Notes: generated by a model not told the origin, from the sequence alone. Counted from the stretch's first letter, positions 5,611 to 13,329 are shown. The stretch: DNA of 13,511 bases from Candidatus Cloacimonadota bacterium (GCA_028681035.1 JAQUJJ010000100.1:1-13511), one strand, 5' to 3'. Translations and numbers: made by a program.

Positions 5611-6279
5611 ATGAAGAAGACTATAGAGACAAAAATAATAACAAGCCCTCACAAGGTAAGACCAAATGCTAGAGAAGTTGAAATATTTGGCATCCCTCAA
5701 TGGAAACAGGATGTGTTCAATCTGGTGGCGGAGCTAATTGCATCTCGCCTGAAACAAAAGATTACTCAGAAAGAACTGGCAGAAAGGCTGAATATAAAGC
5801 AATCTGTAGTAGCCAGATTTGAAAGACTGGGAAGAATCCCAACCATAGAGTTTCTGTATAAAATAGCAAATGGTCTTGGTGTGCAGATGGAAATATCAAC
5901 CAGATCAGTTGAGGTTCCAAAGGTTTCGGAAACTGAAAAAAGGGAAAGAACTGAAGTATCTCCTTATACTTGTTATTACCAGAAATTTGAAAACTACGAA
6001 CCGGCGCTTGCATACAGAGAGCAAAGCTCTGTAACTACTGAAAACTGGGCAAAAGGGTCAATTCCAGGAAAAGTATTTTTCACTGCTAAAGATGCCAGAT
6101 TGGAAACGGCATTCATTCAGGATGTTGAGGCAATTATTAAGCAAATTAGTGCATTTACTTCATCTGATAAATCTGGCTATATTCCAATATATAATGTATC
6201 AGCAACACCGGAAAACTCCTTTAAAGAACAACCGCAAGAGCCAGAAATATCAAATCCCGTCATAGATTTAGCAGTATAA
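5611..6279 (+). CDS. XRE-family antitoxin with long C-terminal extension
   Basis: This 222-residue protein starts with ATG 5611, preceded by GGAG 10 bases upstream. A helix-turn-helix of the XRE/HTH_3 type spans about 39-95: ITQKELAERLNIKQSVVARF (51-70), then GRIPTIEFLYKIANGLGVQM. The remaining 127 residues (about 96-222) match no family I recognise. They include VSPYTCYYQKFENYE (116-130), GKVFFTAKDARLETAF (153-168) and a tail ending NPVIDLAV. A usual HigA is about 90-150 residues, so this one is long. In TAC systems the antitoxin carries a C-terminal chaperone-addiction segment that makes it depend on a SecB-like chaperone, and the extension here is a natural candidate. It probably represses its own operon at the dyad before the toxin gene. 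Confidence 0.85.
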   Translation: MKKTIETKIITSPHKVRPNAREVEIFGIPQWKQDVFNLVAELIASRLKQKITQKELAERLNIKQSVVARFERLGRIPTIEFLYKIANGLGVQMEISTRSVEVPKVSETEKRERTEVSPYTCYYQKFENYEPALAYREQSSVTTENWAKGSIPGKVFFTAKDARLETAFIQDVEAIIKQISAFTSSDKSGYIPIYNVSATPENSFKEQPQEPEISNPVIDLAV

Positions 6280-6296
6280 ATATTAAAGAGGACGAA

Positions 6297-6737
6297 ATGG
6301 ATAAGAGTAAACAACCCGGAATTCGGACAAATGCTATTATGCTTATAGAAAGCAAGTTTGTACGATTTCCCCAAGCCATAAAATCAATAGAAACTGTTTG
6401 TAGCTTTGATTATAAGTACTCTTGCTTGCCTGATAATATTGGTCAAGGTGAGCTTACTTTGATTTCATCTGGGAAATGTAGTGAAAGCAATTTGGTAGTT
6501 TTTGAGGCTGAAATCAAATACATTGGTGTGTTTCAGATGGACTCAGATGAACCAAATATGCAAATAGAAGAATTTATGAAAGTGAATGCCTCCGCTCACA
6601 TTTTCCCATATCTGCGTGAATTCTTAAGCTCATTAAGTGTCCGCGCAGGTTTGCCTACAATAATACTTCCTCCCATGAATATTGTCGCACTTACAGAAGG
6701 CAACAAAAAAGATGAGTTTAAGGACAGTGTTCACTAA
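6297..6737 (+). CDS. SecB-like chaperone of a TAC cassette
   Basis: This 146-residue protein starts at ATG 6297 after AAAGAGGA, 17 bases beyond the antitoxin stop. The C-terminal third carries the SecB core signature: HIFPYLREFLSSLSVRAG (101-118) followed by LPTIILPPMNI (119-129). This matches the FPYLRE-L-R-G-P-LLPPINF pattern of SecB proteins. The middle, with NLVVFEAEIKYIGVFQM (65-81), fits the SecB beta-sheet. Housekeeping SecB delivers preproteins to SecA. A copy placed last in a toxin-antitoxin operon is instead expected to fold or protect the antitoxin, as Rv1957 does. Chaperone titration or failure during stress or phage attack would free the toxin. SecB-like identity is well supported; its dedicated role is inferred from position. 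Confidence 0.85.
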   Translation: MDKSKQPGIRTNAIMLIESKFVRFPQAIKSIETVCSFDYKYSCLPDNIGQGELTLISSGKCSESNLVVFEAEIKYIGVFQMDSDEPNMQIEEFMKVNASAHIFPYLREFLSSLSVRAGLPTIILPPMNIVALTEGNKKDEFKDSVH

Positions 6738-6833
6738 CACACAGAGCGATAAACCTGTCTGGTCATATTCGTGGCGTCACGAAATTGGTTTTGAATATTT
6801 ATTTATGGCTCCCTACTTCCAAATGTAAATTCA

Positions 6834-7073
6834 CACGCTTCGAGTGAAAACAGCCGGGGGCGGCTGTTGATACAGGTATTTGGGGTGGCAATCTCCGAAT
6901 TGCCATAGCGGTTGCTTACCGCTTATAAGGGCAAGGGTGTTCCACAGTATATTTGGATATCCGACGTCTCCGTTGGATACTGCCCTTCGAGGTATTTAAA
7001 TTCCTTAGTTTTGTTCCAGCGTATGGCAGTTTGGGATGTGTCCGTGGTTCAATGGGCGAACCCCAGTTCGCCC
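6834..7073. repeat. Array of five different short hairpins
   Basis: Perfect or near-perfect hairpins follow one another: AACAGCCG-GGGG-CGGCTGTT (6849-6868), TGGCAAT-CTCCGA-ATTGCCA (6886-6905) and AGCGGT-TGCTT-ACCGCT (6907-6923). Next comes ATATCCGACG-TCTC-CGTTGGATAC (6957-6980), itself enclosed by AAGGGCA (6927-6933) and TGCCCTT (6981-6987). The last is GGGCGAAC-CCCA-GTTCGCCC (7054-7073). The stems differ in sequence but all have short loops. No reading frame here is convincing. Such patches look like accumulated short palindromic intergenic repeats. Confidence 0.75.
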
Positions 7074-7527
7074 CTACGAATGTTACTTCTCTAATCTCCA
7101 CTGTGTATAACACTTAGCCAGTGCTCCTTGAAAATATATTTGCAAAAGAAAAAATAAATCCCAATTCTGTCCCAAAATCCAGTATTTGTCCCTCTTACAT
7201 TATAGAAGCTTGTTTTGTTCTTTGATGTGTATATAGAGTGTTGAATGTGATGGTGTGCTAGGGTACAGGGAGTCGAGATGTCTTGAAGTCGAGGGGTGGG
7301 TGTGTTGGTTGTCTCGGTGTTCTCGGTGGTGAAAGTTGGTGTGTTGGTGAGTCTGGAGTCGTGAACGCCAAATTTAGTTATCAGGGAACTTTATCTTTAG
7401 TGGCGTTTAGGACTACAGCGATGGTTGCGGATATTGCTACACTGCCTGTGTAGTCCAGTTGGCTACGAAAGATACTGGTAAAGATGAAGATAATATCAGC
7501 CAAATCGACTCCACACTTACTGTAACA

Positions 7528-7569
7528 GCACTCGCCTCGAGTGCTAACAGCCGAGGGCGGCGGTTGTTA
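7528..7569. repeat. Two-hairpin repeat overlapping the radical SAM stop codon
   Basis: A perfect hairpin GCACTCG-CCT-CGAGTGC (7528-7544) is followed by TAACAGCCG paired imperfectly with CGGCGGTTGTTA, ending in the stop codon of the minus-strand radical SAM gene. A related pair (an imperfect CAC/GTG dyad, then AACAGCCG/CGGCTGTT) stands at 6834-6868, at the other end of the same gene-free block. Positions 7074-7527 hold a G/T-rich stretch (7250-7345) with TCTCGGTGGT words like those of repeat A, but no gene. Confidence 0.6.
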
Positions 7570-8919
7570 CGCACCATACTGCTGGTAAATGGCTGCCATA
7601 ACGCTTTCCCGCTTGCCTTTAGATACAGAATGTAGGTCATAGCCCAAAAGCTGGTGCAAATCCCATAAAGCAAAAAGGATGTCTGTAGCTTGGTGCTTTT
7701 GCAGCATCTTTGCCCACTGCTCAGGGTATTCTTCTTTGTTCCAGTATAGGTTCAGCAGTTTAGCAAGGCTTTCCAGAACGTGCATCTCATCAAAACTTAG
7801 ACTGTCTGTTGCCAGGCATTGATAGGGAGGATGGTTTAGGTATATATAGCCTCTCTGTTTGGCGATTTCCTGCATGGGGGTATCCGGTAAAATCTTCAGG
7901 GTACCAAGCTGAACGGCATCTGGCAGAGTGGCACAAAGCTGGTTAATGGAAGTAAGCACAGAGGCATAATCCTCACCCGGAAGCCCTGCCAGCAGGTCTG
8001 CATGGATGCGGATATTGGTGCGAGCTTTCAGGCTTTGCAATGCTTGCCTTGCTTTTTGCCAGTTGCTGTTCCGCCCGCTATTAGTAGCAATGGTGTCGTT
8101 AGTGGTCTGGATGCCAACTTCGAAACGGATAAGCCCGGGTGCTGCCTGTTCCAGAATCTGGAAATCTGCTTCACTCAGCAAATCGGGATAGATTTCGAAA
8201 TGAACTTCGCAGGGACTTTCCTGGGTGATAAAGAAGAGCCAGATTTTGTGTGCGAGCTTAGGCGAGATATTAAAGCTGCGGTCTATAAACTTCAAGGTTT
8301 TGGGGTGCAGAGCAATTAGTGCATTAAGCTCACTCTCCAATTTAGCTATATCACTTGCGTTTTCGGGATCGAAGCGCAGTTCTCGGCGTTGGTCTGTTGC
8401 AGATAAACAGTAAACGCAACCGTAGGGGCAGCCACGATAGGTTTCGTAATACAGCAGCTTGCCTTGGAGAGAGTCTAAATCATCTGGATGGTAGGGAAAG
8501 GGGATATCTTTCAGGGGAATGGTATGGCAATCTATAGGCAGAGTGAAGCCATTTTTGGCAAGCTCCAGAAAAGCTGCTTCGCCACTGCCCTTGATAACGA
8601 TACAATTACCACTTGAGGCTATATTGGCATCAAGTGTTTCCGGTCCACCGATAACAATAATCGCTTCGGGAAGTAGCTTATGTAGCTCAGGGATAAGCTT
8701 TTGCAGGTATTCAGCATTCCAGATATAGGCAGAAAAACAAATAACATCTGCCTTGGTGGCGTATAATGCGTGCAATACATCAGCTAAATGGTCTTTCAGT
8801 GTGAAATCCTGCATTTCCACCTGATACGGTAGCTTGCGGATAATTTCCCGCAGATAGTACAGTGCCAGATTGGATTGACTCCAACTGCTGTTTATGGCTA
8901 CCAATAAAATATGCTTCAT
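7567..8919 (-). CDS. B12-binding radical SAM protein, DUF4080-type
   Basis: This 450-residue protein is an anaerobic cobalamin-binding-fold radical SAM enzyme of unknown substrate. Residues 1-130 form a B12-binding-like Rossmann domain: MKHILLVAINSSWSQSNLA at the start, ICFSAYIWN (60-68), IIVIGGPE (87-94). The [4Fe-4S] cluster motif C-x3-C-x2-C is C164, C168 and C171 in RGCPYGCVYC. Later parts of the TIM barrel include FEVGIQTTN (266-274) and HADLLAGLPGED (306-317). The C-terminal region (about 350-450) resembles DUF4080. The ATG at 8919 is chosen over a GTG at 8952, because MK-ILLVAIN is the usual family start and an AAGAGG site lies just upstream (spacing only 3, somewhat tight). The stop codon lies within a palindromic repeat. 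Confidence 0.88.
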   Translation of the reverse strand: MKHILLVAINSSWSQSNLALYYLREIIRKLPYQVEMQDFTLKDHLADVLHALYATKADVICFSAYIWNAEYLQKLIPELHKLLPEAIIVIGGPETLDANIASSGNCIVIKGSGEAAFLELAKNGFTLPIDCHTIPLKDIPFPYHPDDLDSLQGKLLYYETYRGCPYGCVYCLSATDQRRELRFDPENASDIAKLESELNALIALHPKTLKFIDRSFNISPKLAHKIWLFFITQESPCEVHFEIYPDLLSEADFQILEQAAPGLIRFEVGIQTTNDTIATNSGRNSNWQKARQALQSLKARTNIRIHADLLAGLPGEDYASVLTSINQLCATLPDAVQLGTLKILPDTPMQEIAKQRGYIYLNHPPYQCLATDSLSFDEMHVLESLAKLLNLYWNKEEYPEQWAKMLQKHQATDILFALWDLHQLLGYDLHSVSKGKRESVMAAIYQQYGA

Positions 8920-9003
8920 CAGCCTCTTTTTAAGGGTGTTAATAGTATCCACATTGCAGGATACAGGTGCTTGAGTAGATGCAAGGCACGAATTATGCTT
9001 GTC

Positions 9004-10836
9004 TTACTTCATTATAATCATTTTCTTGGTGCTGCTGTAGATACTGGTATTCATTTTGTAGTAGTAAACACCGCTGGATACGGCGCAACCGCTATTGTCT
9101 TTACCATTCCAAACCACGGTGTGATCTCCTGGTTCTTTTATGTCATTAAGCAGGGTTTTTACTAATTGACCTTTAATGTTATAGATTTCGATGCTAACAG
9201 GAGCGGCTTGTTTCACGCTGTAGGCAATCGTGGTTTCTGGATTAAAAGGATTGGGATAGTTACCTTTTAGTTCTACGTTAATCATAGGGATGGTGGGGTC
9301 TTCATTTGCTACGGCACCGCCAATAATAGATACATCATCCACAAAGAAGGCGAAGGCGTCATGAGATACACACTGGATACCGATGTACACAGGTGCGGTT
9401 CCTGTGTTAAGGTTATAGGAATACTCAGTCCATTCTACTGGAGCCTCCATGTAGGACGCACCGCTGATGATGGTGAAGTTTGCAGGAGCAGTTCCGCTGG
9501 TGGAAACGCCAACCTTGAAGCGTTCTAAACCATAAGCATTATTGAATGATTTTGCCCAGAACTTTAGTTGTGCAGCACCTGTAACTTGAGGTGAGATTAG
9601 CCAATCGTTATTGGGAGGAGTCGTGGAATCAAAACAAGCAACCATTTTTGCTCCGCTATGGGGGGCAGCAGTGGTTAACACAGGCACTGTAGCACTTGGA
9701 TTTAAGATGAGATAAGCCATCGCTACACCGGAGTTCTCGAAGGTATATCCGTCTATTCCATAGGTGGGGCTTAGGTCTGTGTCCACTAGTGTCCACGGTG
9801 CAAAAGTGATAGCGAAATCAGGATATGTTTCAAAGCTATCGTTCAATAAGTATTGTGTGGGTTCCAGGCTAAAGTTAACCGTGGTTGTGATTCCCATCAG
9901 CACGATAATACCTGTCTGTGTGAAGGAGTTAAAAGTGGGATGGGAAGCTGTGATGCTATACATCCCAGCCAGCAGACTTAGTTGATAGTAGCCGGAAGCA
10001 TCTGTTTGGGTGGAACCGCTTGCACATGAGATGGTTGCATTAGGAAGAGGAGCACCCATATCATCAATAACAGTACCGTCAACTGCTCCCATTTGTGCAC
10101 TAACATTGTAATCCAAACACAATCCGGAAGGAGGGAATACCGTGCTTGTAAGCGTACAGGTGGCGTTATTAACTATGGCAGCGGTTGTAGCCGTCCAATC
10201 TGTGGTAGTGGTGCGAGCTACAAATTGAGTGTTGTTTGCGCCCCTAATACCAATCTGAGGATTGCCGTTAGTAGTGTTCACGGTCATGGAACCAAAGGCA
10301 ATACGGAATCTGTTTGTGCCTTCTTGCAGCCTAAGCTGGAAGTTATAGTTTTCGTTGTTATTGGCAGTGCCATACTTTTTAAAGTTCTTCCATTGGATTA
10401 CAAACTCCCGCATAGGAGCTTCGCCAACCACTTCATAGCGTATTTGCCCCAAAAGATTAGCATCTTGTACAAGACCCTGCAAGTCTCTGCCAAGCACAGC
10501 GATGGCTGCACCAGCTACAACAGTGGAACTAAGCGGATTGTGCCCCAGATAAGTGCTTCCTCCAAAGATAACTTGCCCATTACAAGAAATAGTCATTCCG
10601 TTGTAGGCAACATTGTTCAGCATAAACGAAAAAGGCATGGTGCCATTTGGCAGAGTGTATAGAACATCATCCAACGAAAGGGCACCTACTGTTCCCAGTT
10701 CTGCTGTTCCCAGAATTGTACCACCTGTAATTTCAGAGTAAACCTCTGTGGATGAAGAAAATACCCAAGCATCAGAAAATTGAGCACTAAGTAGTGCTAC
10801 GCTAAACAGTGCAATGACAATAAACAAGTATTTCAT
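9004..10836 (-). CDS. Secreted cleaved-adhesin-like protein with C-terminal sorting/FlgD-like domain
   Basis: This 610-residue exported protein has a signal peptide at 1-18 (MKYLFIVIALFSVALLSA), with cleavage likely before QF. Residues about 30-240 are a beta-rich N-terminal region of unknown fold. Residues about 250-325 are a carboxypeptidase-regulatory-like module (VDGTVIDDMGAPLPNATIS, then TDASGYYQLSLLAGMYSITA). Residues about 330-505 resemble a cleaved-adhesin/lectin-like jelly roll: NDSFE, NDWLISPQV, LKFWAKS, VEWTEYSYNL, AFFVDDVSI. The last 85 residues begin NYPNPFNPETTIAYS (527-541) and continue IEIYNIKGQLVKTL and WNGKDNSG to the C-terminus, a FlgD-Ig-like or sorting domain common in FCB-group secreted proteins. 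The gene has a GAGGTG site 7 bases before the ATG. The likely role is in cell-surface or extracellular adhesion; there is no protease signature. Confidence 0.9.
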   Translation of the reverse strand: MKYLFIVIALFSVALLSAQFSDAWVFSSSTEVYSEITGGTILGTAELGTVGALSLDDVLYTLPNGTMPFSFMLNNVAYNGMTISCNGQVIFGGSTYLGHNPLSSTVVAGAAIAVLGRDLQGLVQDANLLGQIRYEVVGEAPMREFVIQWKNFKKYGTANNNENYNFQLRLQEGTNRFRIAFGSMTVNTTNGNPQIGIRGANNTQFVARTTTTDWTATTAAIVNNATCTLTSTVFPPSGLCLDYNVSAQMGAVDGTVIDDMGAPLPNATISCASGSTQTDASGYYQLSLLAGMYSITASHPTFNSFTQTGIIVLMGITTTVNFSLEPTQYLLNDSFETYPDFAITFAPWTLVDTDLSPTYGIDGYTFENSGVAMAYLILNPSATVPVLTTAAPHSGAKMVACFDSTTPPNNDWLISPQVTGAAQLKFWAKSFNNAYGLERFKVGVSTSGTAPANFTIISGASYMEAPVEWTEYSYNLNTGTAPVYIGIQCVSHDAFAFFVDDVSIIGGAVANEDPTIPMINVELKGNYPNPFNPETTIAYSVKQAAPVSIEIYNIKGQLVKTLLNDIKEPGDHTVVWNGKDNSGCAVSSGVYYYKMNTSIYSSTKKMIIMK

Positions 10837-10935
10837 TTGTACACCTCATAAGGAGCACCTTCCTGGACATTGCTCCCTAGCCTTATTAGTTTATATACAT
10901 AGTGGTTTGCCTTACATAAATCGGCAAAACCGTGA

Positions 10936-11607
10936 TTATAGGTGCTGCTTAATTCGCACTTGGGCAGTGGATTCCCGTAAATAAAGAGGCTCTAATTCTG
11001 CCAGATTCTGGGGGGCATAAAGGTGTGGGAGCAGCAACCCCAAAGCAAATAAGCCTGCTGCATTGGGTGCGTTAAGCAGGTTGTTTAGCATATAAAAGGG
11101 TTTATTGTGTGCCATTAGTAAGGGCTGCATTATCGTTGCTGCACTGCCGCAAAGGATAAACTCTCCCAAATCTTGTGTGGCAAGGTTTTCAGGGTTTAGT
11201 ATCTGCGGAGGGATAATATCCTCCAAGGTGGGGCTATATAATGCAAAATACACTTCTTTCATCTTGGCATCGATACAGCAAAGGATGTTTTTAGCCAAAC
11301 CGGTAGCAGATAAAGCACAAAGCTGTAATGAGGAATAAGCATATAATGGCAGTTGCAGCCCGAAAGCAATGCCTTTAGCGGTGGCAAGTCCTATCCTCAA
11401 GCCTGTAAAAGAGCCGGGTCCATTGCATAGATAAACAGCCTTCAAATCCTTCTGACTTGCCCCACAAAAGGAAAGCGCATAGTCTATGGCGGGCATGAGA
11501 GTTTCGCTATGGGTGATTTTTATATCGAAATTGGCGGAATATATTACTCGCCCTTCGCTTTGTAAAGCTATGGAACCGGAGCTTTGGGAGCTATCTATGG
11601 CAAGGTT
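10936..11607 (-). CDS. tsaB: tRNA t6A biosynthesis protein TsaB
   Basis: TsaB (YeaZ) is the non-catalytic partner of TsaD in making N6-threonylcarbamoyladenosine at position 37 of ANN-decoding tRNAs. The protein has 223-224 residues, the normal size. The ASKHA-type N-terminus reads NLAIDSS, THSETLMP lies at 33-40, and the family signature NGPGSFTGLRIGLATAKG at 63-80. The N-terminus is fixed by homology. The start codon is TTG at 11608-11610, whose bases overlap the TGA stop of the upstream ferritin-like gene (TTGA), indicating translational coupling. The coordinate given here omits this codon's overlap by at most three bases; the full frame is 10936-11610. No tsaD or tsaE is visible in the window. 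It ends 99 bases before the secreted-protein gene. Confidence 0.93.
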   Translation of the reverse strand, partial: NLAIDSSQSSGSIALQSEGRVIYSANFDIKITHSETLMPAIDYALSFCGASQKDLKAVYLCNGPGSFTGLRIGLATAKGIAFGLQLPLYAYSSLQLCALSATGLAKNILCCIDAKMKEVYFALYSPTLEDIIPPQILNPENLATQDLGEFILCGSAATIMQPLLMAHNKPFYMLNNLLNAPNAAGLFALGLLLPHLYAPQNLAELEPLYLRESTAQVRIKQHL

Positions 11608-12059
11608 CAATTACCGGCACTCATCCAGTCATCGTAAAGCTTTTCGAAGGTGAGCTTGTGTTTTGCTTCGTCGGCGGCTAAGCGACGGAATAAAGTGGAG
11701 ATTTCGGTATCGGGGAATTTCACGCTCATTTCAGAGTATAGCTTAAAGGAATTCTCTTCCCGTTTCATTGCTTTAATCAGAATGCTTTGGTAGGTTAAAT
11801 CCAAGGTTTCGGGATCAGCGGTAAGGTATTCACTAATTTTAAGATTGGGGGTGCGCTGGATATCTTCTGGTTTAACACCAGTCTTTCGGATACTCTCAAT
11901 CACCACAATGTGTCCCATCTCCATAGCTTCCATTTCTTTAAGCATCTGTATCTGGTCACCAAACTTGGCTTCCTTTTGCAGGTTGCGGTAAAATTCCACC
12001 GCTTCTTTCTCACGGTCGATAGCGAAATCGAGCAATTCGTTAAATTCTTGTTTATTCAT
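11607..12059 (-). CDS. Ferritin-like (rubrerythrin-type) di-iron protein
   Basis: This 150-residue four-helix protein has the di-iron ligand pattern of the erythrin domain: E19 in REKEAVEFY, E47-x-x-H50 in EMGH, E101/E102 in KREENSFKLY, and E131-x-x-H134 in ADEAKH. It lacks the rubredoxin-like zinc/iron knuckle of full rubrerythrin. Proteins of this type probably act as peroxidases or iron-handling proteins in anaerobes, but the substrate cannot be told from sequence. The ATG at 12059 follows GAGGTG at a spacing of 5. Its stop overlaps the tsaB start. A terminator separates it from the upstream rubredoxin operon, so its own promoter must lie in 12060-12117 or there is readthrough. Confidence 0.88.
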   Translation of the reverse strand: MNKQEFNELLDFAIDREKEAVEFYRNLQKEAKFGDQIQMLKEMEAMEMGHIVVIESIRKTGVKPEDIQRTPNLKISEYLTADPETLDLTYQSILIKAMKREENSFKLYSEMSVKFPDTEISTLFRRLAADEAKHKLTFEKLYDDWMSAGN

Positions 12060-12117
12060 TTACACCTCAAATCAGTAAGTTCAATTGTAATTTTGGCGAG
12101 CAATGCTCACAGCAGAT

Positions 12118-12155
12118 AAAAAAATACTACCGGGAAAGCTAGTGCCTTCCCGGTA
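12118..12155 (-). terminator. Rho-independent terminator of the superoxide reductase operon
   Basis: On the minus strand TACCGGGAAGGC pairs with GCTTTCCCGGTA over 12 bp, with one G-T wobble and the loop ACTA. It is followed by AGTA and a run of seven T residues. It begins 14 bases after the rubredoxin stop codon. Confidence 0.9.
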
Positions 12156-12168
12156 ATAAGTCTATGGA

Positions 12169-12309
12169 TTAGTCTAAGGGTTCAAACATATCCTTGCCGA
12201 CCCCACACTCCGGACAAACAAAATCCTCGGGAAGTTGCTCGAAGGGAATGTTTTCGTTGTCTGCAGGATCGTAGATCCATCCACAGGCGATACATTGATA
12301 TTTCTGCAT
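12169..12309 (-). CDS. Rubredoxin
   Basis: This 46-residue protein has the two iron-binding knuckles of rubredoxin: C6-IA-C9-G followed by WIYDPA, and C32-PE-C35-G. The spacing of 22 residues between the pairs is slightly shorter than typical but within range, and the chain is somewhat shorter than the usual 52-54. Rubredoxin carries single electrons to superoxide reductase and rubrerythrin, whose genes lie directly upstream. The start is fixed by a perfect TAAGGAGG ribosome site 6 bases before the ATG. It is the last gene of the operon, 20 bases after rubrerythrin, and is followed by a terminator. Confidence 0.95.
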   Translation of the reverse strand: MQKYQCIACGWIYDPADNENIPFEQLPEDFVCPECGVGKDMFEPLD

Positions 12310-12329
12310 TGTTACCTCCTTATCTTTAT

Positions 12330-12920
12330 TTAGTAGTTCTCTGTATGAACTTCAAAGTAGCTTTGGGGATGTGTGCAACAGGGGCACATTTTGGGTGCTT
12401 CTGTTCCTTCATGTATGTATCCGCAATTGATACACTTCCAGAATAGTTTTTCGTCCTTTTTAAAGACCTTCAAATCCTGAATGTTTTTATAGAGTTTACG
12501 GAAACGTTTTTCATGTTCTCTTTCCACTTTTGCTACTAGTATCCAGGAGCGGGCGATGTCATTGTATCCCTCTTCTTCTGCAATCTCAGCAAATATGGGG
12601 TAAAGCTCTGTCCACTCTTCTTTTTCACCATTAGCAGCGTACTCAAGGTTTTTCAGTGTATTCTCGGGTGACCATGCCACTGGGTAGGAAGCCATAATAT
12701 TAACGATTTCGCCTTCCATGCCATTTTTCAGCAAGTGCTTAAAGAACACTTTGGCATGTTCCTTTTCGTTGTCTGCAGTTTCAATAAACAAGTTACTTAT
12801 CTGTTCGTAGCCTTCTTTCTTTGCTGTTTTCGCTGCGTATATATAACGCATGCGTGCTTGGGATTCCCCAGCAAAAGATTTCATCAGATTTTCTGCGGTT
12901 CTGGATTCTTTGAAAGGCAT
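12330..12920 (-). CDS. rbr: Rubrerythrin
   Basis: Rubrerythrin reduces hydrogen peroxide in anaerobes. The 196-residue protein has the two-part structure. A di-iron erythrin domain spans about 1-145, with ligands E19 in [11 protein letters not shown]52-x-x-H55 in NEKEHAKVF, the EKEEW region at 99-103, and E133-x-x-H136 in [10 protein letters not shown]-terminal rubredoxin-like domain follows, with C163-IN-C166-G and C179-PC-C182. The ATG at 12920 is used because AAAGGAGG lies 8 bases upstream and the family start fits; the longer open frame to 12992 overlaps the superoxide reductase gene. It follows that gene by 13 bases and precedes rubredoxin by 20, forming one operon. Confidence 0.96.
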   Translation of the reverse strand: MPFKESRTAENLMKSFAGESQARMRYIYAAKTAKKEGYEQISNLFIETADNEKEHAKVFFKHLLKNGMEGEIVNIMASYPVAWSPENTLKNLEYAANGEKEEWTELYPIFAEIAEEEGYNDIARSWILVAKVEREHEKRFRKLYKNIQDLKVFKKDEKLFWKCINCGYIHEGTEAPKMCPCCTHPQSYFEVHTENY

Positions 12921-12933
12921 TCTTTTCCTCCTT

Positions 12934-13311
12934 TTATGCTTTCCACAGTCCGTGTAAGTTGCAATACTCACGGACATAAAGAACCTTGGCAAGTTTTACA
13001 GGGAACTTGGCTTTCGGTTCGTCCCCGGGCTTCAGTTCTTTTCGGTAAACTTTCTTTTCTGTAATCACTTCAATAAAAGCGATATAGTGTTTCTCTTCCA
13101 TGGGATGAGGCACACTGCCAACGGTTACTTCAATTGTGTCACCAAGGTCGGTAACTACGGGTACATGTTTTTCTTTAGCCGCATCCACTGAATTCTCTTT
13201 CAGCAAATCCATCGGCTGACCACAGCAAACTAATTCTCCGGCTCCGGCATAAACGGCTTCGACTACGTTGCCGCAAATGGCGCAATGCCAAATCTGACGT
13301 AATGCTATCAT
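12934..13311 (-). CDS. dfx: Superoxide reductase (desulfoferrodoxin)
   Basis: The enzyme reduces superoxide to peroxide without releasing oxygen, using electrons from rubredoxin. The 125-residue protein is the two-iron type. The N-terminal desulforedoxin site is C10-AI-C13 with C29-C30. The catalytic iron has H49, H69, H75, C117 and H120, with E47 and K48 in the EKH loop; this matches the Desulfovibrio ligand set. The ATG at 13311 is chosen because GGAGGAAC lies 6 bases upstream and the desulforedoxin domain starts at once; an extension to 13371 would include the operator. It is first in the operon with rubrerythrin, which removes the peroxide product. Confidence 0.96.
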   Translation of the reverse strand: MIALRQIWHCAICGNVVEAVYAGAGELVCCGQPMDLLKENSVDAAKEKHVPVVTDLGDTIEVTVGSVPHPMEEKHYIAFIEVITEKKVYRKELKPGDEPKAKFPVKLAKVLYVREYCNLHGLWKA

Positions 13312-13329
13312 TTGTTCCTCCAGTATTTT

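Noticed and set aside
6912..7113. Short open frames on both strands
   Set aside because: They cover the hairpin array and lack ribosome sites.
10904..10931. GGTTTGCC/GGCAAAACC hairpin after tsaB as a terminator
   Set aside because: The stem has a bulge and an 11-base loop and is followed by no U-run on the minus strand.
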